A stretch of DNA of 64,000 bases from Sphingobium cloacae. Lineage in GTDB: Bacteria > Pseudomonadota > Alphaproteobacteria > Sphingomonadales > Sphingomonadaceae. Below, one piece after another: positions 43,754 through 51,935 of this stretch; the stretch's first letter is position 1; the number at the start of each line of letters is the position of its first letter. The stretch lies in contig NZ_AP017655.1 of NCBI RefSeq assembly GCF_002355855.1, positions 1,889,501 to 1,953,500 of the forward strand, in the 5' to 3' direction. Below the pieces are notes generated by a model. That model worked only from the letters and a program-made list of their open reading frames with translations, was not told the origin of the DNA and did not search any database. A program made the position numbers and the translations under genes.

Positions 43754-44293
43754 ATGAAGACTGTGATTTTCGCAGCCGCTGCTGCTGCCGCATTTGCCGT
43801 GTCCGCGCCTGCTTCCGCCCAGGAAGCGGCTCCCTTCACCGGCGCCCATGCGGAAGTGCTGGCCGGCTACGACTCGCTCGACACCAACGGCGCGATCGGC
43901 AAGCCCGACGGCCTGCTCTATGGCCTGGGTCTGGGCTATGACTTCCAGGCGGGCAACGCCGTCCTGGGCATCGAGGGCGAAATCGCCGATTCCACCGCCA
44001 GCCGCAAGTTCGTCGGCGGCGAAGTCGACGCGGCCCGCGACCTCTACATCGGCGCGCGCGCCGGTTTCCTGATCGGCGAGCAGGCCCTAGCCTATGTGAA
44101 GGCCGGCTACACCAACGCCCGCATCGAAGCCACCGGCCTGGGCGGCGACAATGGCGACGGCGTGCGCGTCGGCGCGGGCCTGGAATATAAGCTGGGCGGC
44201 CAGCTCTTCCTGAAGGGCGAGTATCGCTATTCCAACTATGAAGCCGACGTCGAGCGCCATCAGGTCGTCGCCGGTCTCGGCATGCGTTTCTGA
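43754..44293 (+). CDS. outer-membrane beta-barrel protein (second of paralogous pair)
   Basis: A 179-residue protein, signal peptide MKTVIFAAAAAAAFAVSAPASAQ, then strands with EVLAGYDSLDT, GLGYDFQAGN, YVKAGYTNARIEATG and the terminal VVAGLGMRF. It is clearly related to the preceding barrel in signal, strand order and end, but most loops differ. It is probably a structural or receptor-like barrel of the Omp25/porin family. Its own terminator follows, so the two are separate units. Confidence 0.88.
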   Translation: MKTVIFAAAAAAAFAVSAPASAQEAAPFTGAHAEVLAGYDSLDTNGAIGKPDGLLYGLGLGYDFQAGNAVLGIEGEIADSTASRKFVGGEVDAARDLYIGARAGFLIGEQALAYVKAGYTNARIEATGLGGDNGDGVRVGAGLEYKLGGQLFLKGEYRYSNYEADVERHQVVAGLGMRF

Positions 44294-44317
44294 TCCTCCC
44301 TCTCGGACAGGAACAGG

Positions 44318-44347
44318 AAAGGGCGGTCCCGATGGGGCCGCCCTTTT
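44318..44347 (+). terminator. intrinsic terminator after second barrel gene
   Basis: AAAGGGCGG, loop, CCGCCCTTTT. Nine-base-pair stem extended by TCCC/GGGG inside and followed by Ts, 24 bases after the stop. Confidence 0.88.
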
Positions 44348-44568
44348 CCCGTTGGAGGGATGGCGCGGCGGATTTGGGTGGGGAGCGGACATAGGTTTAT
44401 CCCTCGCCCCGAGGGGGATGCGGTGCCAGAAGGGCGTGGCCACTTCGCCTCTACCCCCTCATCCAACTGCGCGCTCCTCGTCCACGGCGGGTCTTCATTG
44501 TGTATTCAGCGGCGGCGTGGCACAGTGGCGGCGATGCCTTTTCCCCCGCCCCCGCCCGGTCACGCATC

Positions 44569-45921
44569 ATGACGGGCCGGTTCCTCCGCTCGTTTGCCGT
44601 GCTGCTGGCCGCCTTCGCGTTGCTGGCGCGGCCCGCGCTGGCGCAGCAGATTCTGCGCGACGCGGAGACGGAAGCCTTCATGGCCGACATGTCCGCGCCG
44701 CTGGTCAAGGCGGCGGGCATGGAGCCCCGCAATGTGCAGGTCTTCGTCATCAACGACCCGGAAATCAATGCCTTCGTCGCGGGCGGGCAATATGTGTGGG
44801 TGCATAGCGGCCTCATCGCGCAGGCCGACAATGTGAACCAGTTGCAGGGCGTGGTCGCGCATGAACTGGGCCATATCGAGGGTGGCCACATCATCCGATC
44901 GGCCGAAGGGATCAAGGAAGCGACCGGCATCACGCTCCTGAGCCTGGTGCTCGGCGCGGCGGCCATGGCGGCGGGCGGCGCGGAGGCGGGCATGGGCATC
45001 ATGGGCGCGGGGCAGCAGGCGGCGATGGGCAAGTTCCTCGCCTTTTCCCGCGCGCAGGAAAGCTCCGCCGACCTTGCGGGGGCACGCTATCTCAGCAAGG
45101 CGGGCGTTTCGGGCAAGGGCAGCCTGGAGTTTTTCAAGAAGCTCCAGAACCTCGAATATCGTCTCGCCATCCCGCAGGACGACAGCTATGGCCGCACCCA
45201 TCCGCTGTCGGGCGAGCGCATCAATGTGCTGCGCGAAGTCTATACGGTCGATCCGGCTTGGAACAAACCGCCCGACCCGCAGTTGGAAGCGCGGTTCGAA
45301 AGGATCAAGGCGAAGCTGGTCGGCTTCGTGTCCGAACCCAATCAGACGCTCATCAAATATCCCGAAAGCGACCAGACCATCCCGGCCCATTATGCGCGGG
45401 CCTATGCCTGGCACAAAAGCGCCTATCCGCAAAAGGCGCTGGCGGAGGCGGATGCGCTGTTGGCGGCCATGCCGCACGATCCCTATTTCCTCGAACTGAA
45501 GGGGCAGATCCTGCTGGAAAGCGGCAGGCCCAAAGACGCCATTGCGCCATTGCGCGAAGCGGTGAAGCTCACCAACCAGCCGCTGATCGCGACGCTGCTG
45601 GGCCACGCGCTGATCGCGACGGAGGACGATGCCAACTTCGCGGAAGCCGAGCAGGTGCTGCGCAACGCCGTGGCGCGGGATCAGGAAAACCCCTTCGCCT
45701 GGTATCAGCTGGGCGTGGTTTACGAGCGGCGCGGGGACAGTCCGCGCGCGGCGCTGGCGACGGCGGAACGCTATTCGATGACCGGGCAGGACGGGCTGGC
45801 GGTGCGCAGCGCGGATGCCGCCATGCAGGGGTTGAAGCCCGGCACGGTTGACTATCTGCGCGCGCAGGATATCGCGATGACATCGCGCGCCGCGGTGGAG
45901 CAGAAACGGAAGAAAAAATGA
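44569..45921 (+). CDS. exported M48 family metalloprotease with TPR domain (BepA-like)
   Basis: A 450-residue periplasmic protease. After a signal peptide (FAVLLAAFALLARPALAQ), the zinc motif HELGH is at residues 98-102 and the third ligand Glu is in AQESSADLAGARYL. The C-terminal half carries tetratricopeptide-like repeats (ALAEADALLAAMPHDPYFLELKGQILLESGRP). This is the layout of BepA/YfgC, which helps assemble or degrade outer-membrane proteins. The ATG at 44569 fits the signal peptide. It overlaps the next gene by four bases. Confidence 0.9.
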   Translation: MTGRFLRSFAVLLAAFALLARPALAQQILRDAETEAFMADMSAPLVKAAGMEPRNVQVFVINDPEINAFVAGGQYVWVHSGLIAQADNVNQLQGVVAHELGHIEGGHIIRSAEGIKEATGITLLSLVLGAAAMAAGGAEAGMGIMGAGQQAAMGKFLAFSRAQESSADLAGARYLSKAGVSGKGSLEFFKKLQNLEYRLAIPQDDSYGRTHPLSGERINVLREVYTVDPAWNKPPDPQLEARFERIKAKLVGFVSEPNQTLIKYPESDQTIPAHYARAYAWHKSAYPQKALAEADALLAAMPHDPYFLELKGQILLESGRPKDAIAPLREAVKLTNQPLIATLLGHALIATEDDANFAEAEQVLRNAVARDQENPFAWYQLGVVYERRGDSPRAALATAERYSMTGQDGLAVRSADAAMQGLKPGTVDYLRAQDIAMTSRAAVEQKRKKK

Positions 45922-46685
45922 CGGACTCCAACCGGCCGGGCTTTCGCGCGGCCCTTTCCAACAGGACCATGCAGATGACCCTTGGCATCTTCGCCTTTGC
46001 CGCCGCCGCCACCGGCACCGCCCTCGCCATGCAGGCGGGGGGCAGCGTGAGCACGGGCGATAAAGCCGCGATCGAGCAGATCGTGCGCGACTATATCCTC
46101 GAACATCCCGAAATCATCCCGCAGGCGATCGAAAAGCTGCAATCCAGGCGGATGGAGAGCATCATAGAGGCCAGCCGAGGCGCGCTGGAAACGCCCTATG
46201 CGGGTGCGTGGGAAGGCGCGGCGAAGGGGGATGTCACCATCGTCGAGTTCTTCGATTATGCCTGTGGCTATTGTAGGGCTTCGCTGCCCGATCTGACGAA
46301 GCTGGTCAGCCAGGACGGGAATCTGAAGATCGTCTATCGCGAACTGCCGATCCTGTCGGAGGAAAGCAGCGTTGCGGCCAAGGTGTCGCTGCTGGCGGCG
46401 GAGCGCGGGCAATATATGCCGTTCCACCGCGCGCTTTACGATGCGGGACGGGTGACGCGGGACACGATCATCGCTTCGGCCGCGAAGGTGGGGATCGGCA
46501 AGGCCGATGCGGAAGCGGCCATCGCGTCGAAGAAATATGATGCCGAAATCGCCTCCAACATCGCGCTCGCGCAGAAATTGCAGGCCAGCGGCACCCCGAC
46601 CTTCGTGATCGGAAAGCAGGTGCTGAACGGCGCGGTCGGGCATGAGGCGCTGAAGGAGGCGGTCGCGGCGGCGCGGGGGAAATAA
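45918..46685 (+). CDS. DsbA-family thiol oxidoreductase
   Basis: A 255-residue membrane-anchored or secreted thioredoxin-fold protein. A hydrophobic N-terminal segment (MTLGIFAFAAAATGTALAM) precedes a helical linker and the active site CGYC at 116-119. The cis-Pro loop GTPTFVIG is present. It resembles the DsbA/ScsC group with an N-terminal extension (DUF-like IEQIVRDYILEHPEIIPQAIEKLQ). The ATG overlaps the protease stop (ATGA), so both act in the envelope as one operon for protein folding and quality control. Confidence 0.92.
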   Translation: MTDSNRPGFRAALSNRTMQMTLGIFAFAAAATGTALAMQAGGSVSTGDKAAIEQIVRDYILEHPEIIPQAIEKLQSRRMESIIEASRGALETPYAGAWEGAAKGDVTIVEFFDYACGYCRASLPDLTKLVSQDGNLKIVYRELPILSEESSVAAKVSLLAAERGQYMPFHRALYDAGRVTRDTIIASAAKVGIGKADAEAAIASKKYDAEIASNIALAQKLQASGTPTFVIGKQVLNGAVGHEALKEAVAAARGK

Positions 46686-46736
46686 GGATGCTGGAGTTTG
46701 CGTGGCGGTTTCGGCCATTTCCAGACGTCCAATCTC

Positions 46737-46850
46737 CGTTCGGGCTGAGCTTGTCGAAGCCCTGCTCTTCCTTCCAAGGCACCGCGCTCAAGGAAGAAGA
46801 GTAGCCGTTGGCTTCGCCGGCCTTCGGCTCGACAAGCTCAGGGCGAACGG
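46737..46850. repeat. REP-like inverted repeat, copy d
   Basis: Left end CCGTTCGGGCTGAGCTTGTC matches the inverse of the right end GACAAGCTCAGGGCGAACGG with two mismatches. The interior is unrelated to the other copies apart from short CTTCGGC motifs. Confidence 0.7.
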
Positions 46851-46873
46851 GGTGGGTGTCTGGTCAAGTGCAC

Positions 46874-46940
46874 CGTGCTCCTGCGCAGGCAGGAGCCCAG
46901 TTCCGCCGTCTGATCTGGCTCCTGCCTGCGCAGGAGCACG
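46874..46940. repeat. 67-base palindromic element, copy 3 (short form)
   Basis: Perfect 18-base inverted ends CGTGCTCCTGCGCAGGCA and TGCCTGCGCAGGAGCACG, with AGTTCCGCCGTCTGATC between them. It lacks the CTCGATCGAGCAAGTGG interior seen at 29862, so it may be a deletion derivative or the ancestral core. Confidence 0.75.
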
Positions 46941-47029
46941 GCGGAATCCAAGCAGCCGGTCTGCTTCCCACCCATAGCCGCCATGGCGATGAACAGGCGC
47001 GGAACGAGCGGAAGCCTCTCCTTCCTCCA

Positions 47030-47058
47030 TTGACTTCATCGCCCCTTTTGCCTATCGG
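47030..47058 (+). promoter_or_regulatory. candidate rpmH promoter
   Basis: TTGACT at 47030-47035, a 17-base spacer, TATCGG at 47053-47058. The -35 is strong and the -10 weak. It lies just before the leader hairpin and 80 bases before rpmH. Confidence 0.5.
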
Positions 47059-47074
47059 CACCCTCCTGACATGC

Positions 47075-47099
47075 GGCCGCCCATCGGCGGCCCTTTTTT
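47075..47099 (+). terminator. intrinsic terminator inside the rpmH leader (possible attenuator)
   Basis: GGCCGCC (47075-47081), loop CATC, GGCGGCC (47086-47092), then TTTTTT. It is 40 bases before the rpmH ATG and appears to be downstream of the only visible promoter, so it may attenuate the ribosomal protein operon. It could alternatively close the dsbA transcript. Confidence 0.75.
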
Positions 47100-47138
47100 G
47101 TCGCCCGATTCTTGATCTGTTTTTTTGAGGAATGAACG

Positions 47139-47273
47139 ATGAAGCGCACCTATCAGCCGAGCAATCTGGTTCGGAAGCGCCGTCACGGTTTCCGCGCCCG
47201 CATGGCGACCCCCGGCGGCCGCAACGTGCTGCGCGCGCGTCGTGCCCGCGGCCGCAAGAGCCTGAGCGCCTGA
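47139..47273 (+). CDS. rpmH: 50S ribosomal protein L34
   Basis: The 44-residue large-subunit protein [20 protein letters not shown]... ending RGRKSLSA. Fully conserved family sequence. It begins the standard rpmH-rnpA-yidD-yidC order. TTGAGGA lies seven bases before the ATG. Expression is probably linked to the terminator-like hairpin in its leader. Confidence 0.98.
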   Translation: MKRTYQPSNLVRKRRHGFRARMATPGGRNVLRARRARGRKSLSA

Positions 47274-47317
47274 ACCCGGCATCACGCGAATCGGCGCCGG
47301 TTCCTGCGCCTGCCGTG

Positions 47318-47749
47318 ATGGGCAGGCGCGCGGATTTCCTGGCGGCGAATCGCGGACGGCGCGCGCCGATGCCGGGCTTCGTCCTGCTGGTGCGTGAGCG
47401 AGGGGACGGCGATCCGGCGATGCGCTATGGCATCACGGTGACCAAGAAGATTGGCGGCGCTGTCGTCCGGAACCGGATGAAGCGCCGTTTTCGCGTTCTG
47501 GCGCGGGAAATGCTGCCGCTGCATGGCGTGTCCGGCGCGGACCATGTGTTGATCGGCCGTTCGGACGGCGTGGAACGCGACTTCACCGCATTGCGGCGGG
47601 AACTGGAGAAGGCGCTGCGGAAAATAGCCAAGGCCGGCAATCCGGAAGACGGAGCGCCACGCAGCAGGCAAGAACCCGGCCGGGACGGCGCGACGATGCG
47701 GGGACGCGGAACCGGGCGCCTGCCCGCGCGGGAACGCGCAACGCCATGA
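47318..47749 (+). CDS. rnpA: ribonuclease P protein component
   Basis: The protein subunit of RNase P, needed for tRNA 5-prime maturation. It shows GRRADFLAANRG, PGFVLLVRERG, the RNR motif in AVVRNRMKRRFR and the helix DFTALRRELEKALRK. From the ATG at 47318 it has 143 residues, about 20 longer than E. coli RnpA because of a polar C-terminal tail. GTG at 47315 is an equally near start. A longer frame from 47132 overlaps rpmH and is rejected. Its end overlaps yidD (ATGA). Confidence 0.93.
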   Translation: MGRRADFLAANRGRRAPMPGFVLLVRERGDGDPAMRYGITVTKKIGGAVVRNRMKRRFRVLAREMLPLHGVSGADHVLIGRSDGVERDFTALRRELEKALRKIAKAGNPEDGAPRSRQEPGRDGATMRGRGTGRLPARERATP

Positions 47750-47958
47750 TGGCCCGCATCCTCATCCTCATCGCGCGCGGCTGGCAGCTGGGTCCTTCGC
47801 GGATTTTGCCGCCTTCCTGCCGCTATGCTCCTTCCTGTTCCGAATATGCGATCCAGGCGATCGGCAAATATGGGCCGATCAAGGGTAGCTGGCTGGCGGC
47901 GAAGCGGCTAATGCGGTGCCACCCATGGGGCGGATCGGGCTATGACCCCGTCCCCTGA
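47746..47958 (+). CDS. yidD: membrane protein insertion efficiency factor YidD
   Basis: A 70-residue protein that helps YidC-mediated insertion. The family signature PPSCRYAPSCSEYAIQAIGKYG followed by MRCHPWGGSGYDPVP is complete, with its conserved cysteines. The ATG overlaps the rnpA stop. It is 36 bases before yidC. Confidence 0.95.
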   Translation: MMARILILIARGWQLGPSRILPPSCRYAPSCSEYAIQAIGKYGPIKGSWLAAKRLMRCHPWGGSGYDPVP

Positions 47959-47994
47959 CCCATCAGAATAACGATTACGGCGGAGCCGAGATAA

Positions 47995-49698
47995 GTGGAC
48001 GACAAGAAGAACATCGTGCTGGCGGTCATCCTGACCGCGCTGATCCTGTTCGGCTGGCCCTATATCGCCAATCATTTCTTCCCGACGGCCAATCCGCCCG
48101 CGACCAGGGTGGAAGGCGGCAAGGAAACCCCCGTCGCGCAGACGGGCGCCGATCCCGCGGCGGATACGCCGGGCGCGATCCGCGACCGCGCGCTGGTGCT
48201 GAAGGAAGGGCCGCGCATTCCTATCCGCACGCCCAAGCTGACCGGCTCCATCAACCTCAAGGGCGCGCGCATCGACGACATCGTGCTGCCGACCTACAGC
48301 GAAACCATCGCCAAGGATTCGCCGGCCATCCGGCTTTTCTCGCCCAGCGGAACGCAGGACGCCTTCTTCGCCGGATTCGGCTGGCAGGGCGAAGGCCTGA
48401 AGACGCCGGACAACAATACGGTCTGGACGGCGCAAGGCACGGAACTGACGCCGACCAGCCCGGTCACGCTGCGTTGGGACAATGGCGTGGGCCAGACGTT
48501 CGAGATCCGCTATTCGGTCGATCAGAATTACATGATCACCGCGCAGCAGAAGCTGTCGAACAGCGGCGCAGGCGCGGTCGGCGTCAAGAGCTATGGCTAT
48601 GTCAACCGCACCGGCATCCCGAAGGACCCCGATACCTGGACCATCCATATCGGGCCGATGGGCGTGTTCAACGGCGCGGCCAATTACGACGTCAATTACA
48701 AGGATCTGGACAAGGGCCCTTCGACCCAGAGCTTCCAGTCCACCGGCGGCTGGCTGGGCTTCACCGACAAATATTGGCTGTCCGCGCTGGTCCCCGACCA
48801 GAAGGAAGCCTTTGCGGGCCAGTTCCGCAAGGGCGCCGGCACGCAATATCAGGCGGACTACAGCCTCAATCCCGTGATGCTAGCTCCGGGCAAGGCGATC
48901 ACCCAGACCGCACGCCTGTTCGTCGGCGCGAAGGAAGTGAAGACGCTGGAAGCCTATCAGGACGCGGGCATTCCCTTGTTCGACCGGGCGATCGACTGGG
49001 GCTGGTTCTACTGGTTCGAAAAGCCGATCTTCGCGCTGCTCCACTGGCTGTTCGAGCATATCGGCAATTTCGGCGTGGCGATCATCTGCCTGACCTTCGT
49101 GGTCCGGGCGCTGATGTTCCCGGTCGCCCAGCGCCAGTTCGCCAGCATGGCCGCGATGCGCGCCGTGCAGCCGAAGATGAAGGCGTTGCAGGAGAAGTAT
49201 AAGGACGACAAGCCGAAGCTCCAGCAGGAGATGATGGAGCTCTACAAGCGGGAGAAGGTCAATCCGCTGGCCGGGTGCCTGCCGATCTTCATCCAGATCC
49301 CGATCTTCTTCGCGCTCTACAAGGTGTTGCAGCTCACCATCGAAATGCGGCACCAGCCCTTCGTGCTGTGGATCAAGGATCTTTCCGCGCCCGATCCGCT
49401 GCATATCCTGAACCTCTTCGGCCTGCTGCCGTTCACGCCCCCGGCTTTCCTGGGCATCGGCGTGCTGGCGCTGCTGCTGGGCATCAGCATGTATTTCCAG
49501 TTCAAGCTGAACCCGGCCCAGATGGACCCGATGCAGCAGCAGGTGTTCGCGATCATGCCCTGGGTCATGATGTTCATCATGGCGCCGTTCGCGGCGGGGC
49601 TGCTGGTCTACTGGATCACCAACAACTGCCTGTCGATGGCGCAGCAATGGTGGCTCTACAAGCGCCACCCGCAGCTGAGCGCGGCGGAAGCGAAATAG
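47995..49698 (+). CDS. yidC: membrane protein insertase YidC
   Basis: Inserts and folds inner-membrane proteins with or without SecYEG. The 567-residue protein has the N-terminal helix ([18 protein letters not shown]), a large periplasmic domain (about 60-350) and five C-terminal membrane segments with the conserved [42 protein letters not shown]. The start is GTG, with GGAG nine bases upstream. Followed ten bases later by engB. Confidence 0.97.
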   Translation: MDDKKNIVLAVILTALILFGWPYIANHFFPTANPPATRVEGGKETPVAQTGADPAADTPGAIRDRALVLKEGPRIPIRTPKLTGSINLKGARIDDIVLPTYSETIAKDSPAIRLFSPSGTQDAFFAGFGWQGEGLKTPDNNTVWTAQGTELTPTSPVTLRWDNGVGQTFEIRYSVDQNYMITAQQKLSNSGAGAVGVKSYGYVNRTGIPKDPDTWTIHIGPMGVFNGAANYDVNYKDLDKGPSTQSFQSTGGWLGFTDKYWLSALVPDQKEAFAGQFRKGAGTQYQADYSLNPVMLAPGKAITQTARLFVGAKEVKTLEAYQDAGIPLFDRAIDWGWFYWFEKPIFALLHWLFEHIGNFGVAIICLTFVVRALMFPVAQRQFASMAAMRAVQPKMKALQEKYKDDKPKLQQEMMELYKREKVNPLAGCLPIFIQIPIFFALYKVLQLTIEMRHQPFVLWIKDLSAPDPLHILNLFGLLPFTPPAFLGIGVLALLLGISMYFQFKLNPAQMDPMQQQVFAIMPWVMMFIMAPFAAGLLVYWITNNCLSMAQQWWLYKRHPQLSAAEAK

Positions 49699-49708
49699 GC
49701 TGCCCGGC

Positions 49709-50371
49709 GTGAATGAACAGGACAGCACCGGGCAGGATCGGGCCGATCTGATCGAGGAAGCGCGCAAGGTCTTTGCCGGACCGATCATCTTCCTCAAATC
49801 CGCGCCGGACCTCAAATTCCTGCCCGACATGGCGGTGAACGAGGTGGCGTTCGCGGGGCGGTCCAATGTCGGGAAGTCGTCGCTGCTGAACGCGCTGACC
49901 GGGCGCAACGGGCTGGCGCGCACGTCCAATACACCGGGACGGACGCAGGAGTTGAACTTCTTCGACGTGGGGGAGCCGCTGCGCTTCCGCCTCGTCGACA
50001 TGCCGGGCTATGGCTATGCGCGCGCGCCCAAGGATATGGTGCGCCGATGGCGCTTCCTCGTGAACGACTATCTGCGGGGGCGGGCCAAGCTCAAGCGGAC
50101 GCTGGTGCTGATCGACAGCCGCCATGGCATCAAGGAGGCCGATAGCGACATGCTGGACATGCTGGATGCCGCCGCGGTCAGCTATCGCATCGTCCTTACC
50201 AAGGCGGACAAGGTGAAGGCCAGTCATCTGGCCGAGGTCATGGACAAGACGGCGCAGGCGATCCGCAAACGCCCCGCTGCTCATCCCGATATCATCGCCA
50301 CGTCCAGCGAAAAGGGCATGGGCTTGCCGGAACTGCGCGCGGCGGTGCTGGAAAGCGTCACGCAAGGATAA
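49709..50371 (+). CDS. engB: ribosome biogenesis GTPase EngB/YsxC
   Basis: A 220-residue GTPase needed for 50S assembly. Motifs are G1 [11 protein letters not shown]2 region [12 protein letters not shown]3 DMPGYGYA and G4 TKADK. The start is GTG at 49709. Its place just after yidC is the usual alphaproteobacterial order, which continues here with a PhnA-domain gene instead of argB. Confidence 0.95.
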   Translation: MNEQDSTGQDRADLIEEARKVFAGPIIFLKSAPDLKFLPDMAVNEVAFAGRSNVGKSSLLNALTGRNGLARTSNTPGRTQELNFFDVGEPLRFRLVDMPGYGYARAPKDMVRRWRFLVNDYLRGRAKLKRTLVLIDSRHGIKEADSDMLDMLDAAAVSYRIVLTKADKVKASHLAEVMDKTAQAIRKRPAAHPDIIATSSEKGMGLPELRAAVLESVTQG

Positions 50372-50383
50372 GGGACAAATCGC

Positions 50384-50686
50384 ATGAGCGACGATGAGTA
50401 TGTTTATGACGAAGCCAGCGGCGAATGGATCAGCGCGGCGGAATCGGCGGCAAAGCGGCAGGACGCCGATACGGTGGAAGTGCGCGACGCGGTCGGCAAT
50501 CTGCTGGCGGACGGCGATCAGGTGACGCTCATCAAGGATCTGACGGTCAAGGGCGCGGGACAGACGTTGAAGCGCGGGACGCTTATCAAGGCGATCCGGC
50601 TGACGGGCGATCCGCAGGAGATCGATTGCCGCTATGACGGCATCAAGGGCCTGGTGCTGCGCGCCGAATTCGTTCGCAAGCGATAG
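50384..50686 (+). CDS. PhnA C-terminal domain protein (YjdM-like)
   Basis: A 100-residue protein with the SH3-like PhnA domain: TVEVRDAVGNLLADGDQVTLIKDLTVKGAGQTLKRGTLIKAIRLTGDPQEIDCRYDGIKGLVLRAEFVRK. The N-terminal zinc ribbon of full-length PhnA/YjdM is absent, replaced by a short acidic segment (YVYDEASGEWISAAE). It is annotated in databases as alkylphosphonate utilisation protein, but phosphonate metabolism is not supported by neighbours. It is 12 bases downstream of engB. Confidence 0.88.
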   Translation: MSDDEYVYDEASGEWISAAESAAKRQDADTVEVRDAVGNLLADGDQVTLIKDLTVKGAGQTLKRGTLIKAIRLTGDPQEIDCRYDGIKGLVLRAEFVRKR

Positions 50687-50694
50687 CGCGGCCG

Positions 50695-51255
50695 TCAGAA
50701 CAGGCTGAGTTGCGCCCCGCCCTTGAGCGGCCATCGGCCCAGCTCTTCATGCCGGGTGCGGCCCACATGGCTGCAAATCAACGCGAAATCCTCGACGCAC
50801 CAGCCAAAGCCTTCCACGGGTCGATGCCCGACAGGGCCGGCGCGGTAGAAAAGCGTCTGGTGCGGGCTGAAGCGCCAGCCGGTGCGAAGCATCACGCCCG
50901 CCTCCTCAATCGCGCGGACAAGGGCGCGTTGCAGCGCGTTCAGCCCCTGCACGGCGCGGGACGGCCGAAGCGCCGCGGATCGGGTGGAAAAGCTCAAGCG
51001 ATCGAGCCGGAGGTGGAAGGGGGCGGCCATGATCGTCTCGGCGGCCTGGAGCAATCGGCATGCCGCCTCTCGGGGATAGGCCGCGTGATCGCCGGTGATG
51101 GCAAGGGTGATATGCTGATGTTCCGTCCGGATGCGAGGGACGCCTTCAGCCAGCGCCGCCGCAAGATGATCGGTCCGGCGCGCCACGCCATGCGGCGGCT
51201 TGAGCGCAAAGAACAGGCGGTATCGCAGACATGGGCTGGCGGGCGTTTGCATCAT
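50695..51255 (-). CDS. thpR: 2'-5' RNA ligase/cyclic phosphodiesterase family protein
   Basis: A 186-residue 2H phosphoesterase fold with the two catalytic motifs HITLAI (about 48-53) and HQTLFY (about 134-139). ThpR enzymes open 2',3'-cyclic phosphates of RNA or act as ligases. Residues RLFFALKPP at the start and LPF-like C-terminus QLSLF also fit. The physiological substrate is unknown. It is convergent with the PhnA gene. Confidence 0.9.
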   Translation of the reverse strand: MMQTPASPCLRYRLFFALKPPHGVARRTDHLAAALAEGVPRIRTEHQHITLAITGDHAAYPREAACRLLQAAETIMAAPFHLRLDRLSFSTRSAALRPSRAVQGLNALQRALVRAIEEAGVMLRTGWRFSPHQTLFYRAGPVGHRPVEGFGWCVEDFALICSHVGRTRHEELGRWPLKGGAQLSLF

Positions 51256-51355
51256 ATCCGACTCGCGTTACATATGTTCATGATATGTTCCAATCCGAAT
51301 GCGGGCGATAGAAGTTTTCGGTAGGGAGGAGCGGACATGCGTGCTTCTAACATGC

Positions 51356-51449
51356 ACCTTGCTCCCGCGAGGGCAGGAGCCCGGATCGGACGGCAGAACC
51401 GGGCTTTCACGAGCCACTTGTTTCGATCGAGTGCCTTTGCAGGAGCACG
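51356..51449. repeat. 94-base palindromic element, copy 2 (inverted)
   Basis: Reverse complement of the element at 29862: it ends TGCCTTTGCAGGAGCACG and contains CACGAGCCACTTGTTTCGATCGAG. Left arm GCTCCCGCGAGGGCAGGAGC is more divergent. This shows the element has been copied in both orientations. Confidence 0.7.
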
Positions 51450-51499
51450 TCTCGCTTAACGGCAAAGTCTGCCCGGAAACAACCGTAACTCCATTCCGC

Positions 51500-51787
51500 C
51501 TATGCCTTGCGGGGCCTTCCGAAAGCGGCGCGCAGTTCGTCCTTGGCCTGCTCCAGTATCTGGCGCTGATGGGTGTCGAGTTCCTTGCCGGCCCGGTTGA
51601 TGTAGAAGGTCAACATCGACATGGCCGAGCGGAACGGCCCGCTCTTGCGGCGATGGCTGGCTTCCGCAGAGCGTTTCAGGGAAGCCGCGATCCTGCGCGG
51701 ATCGCGCAGGGTGAAGACATCGCGCCTGAGGTCCAGGGCATCGCTCCCCTCCGTCACCTGCTGCGACCATTTACGCTTCTTCGGCAT
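51500..51787 (-). CDS. DUF3175 domain protein
   Basis: A 95-residue basic protein, MPKKRKWSQQVTEGSDALDLRRDVF..., with SLKRSAEASHRRKSGPFRSAMSMLTFYINRAGKELD, the DUF3175 signature. Function unknown. Relatives are found in many alphaproteobacteria. The ATG at 51787 is favoured. The longer frame to 51973 has no family support. It diverges from cstA across about 150 bases. Confidence 0.85.
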   Translation of the reverse strand: MPKKRKWSQQVTEGSDALDLRRDVFTLRDPRRIAASLKRSAEASHRRKSGPFRSAMSMLTFYINRAGKELDTHQRQILEQAKDELRAAFGRPRKA

Positions 51788-51935
51788 TTGTCCGTCCTCC
51801 ATGCAAGAGAAGATCGACGGAACAACGGAACATCGCGCGAAAAGGTTCGCCCATGGCGTGCAAGAGACGATTGTCTTTCGATCACGCGCCCTTACTGTGC
51901 GGCCAATCCAAGAAGCGGACGAGCAAGAGAGAGCG

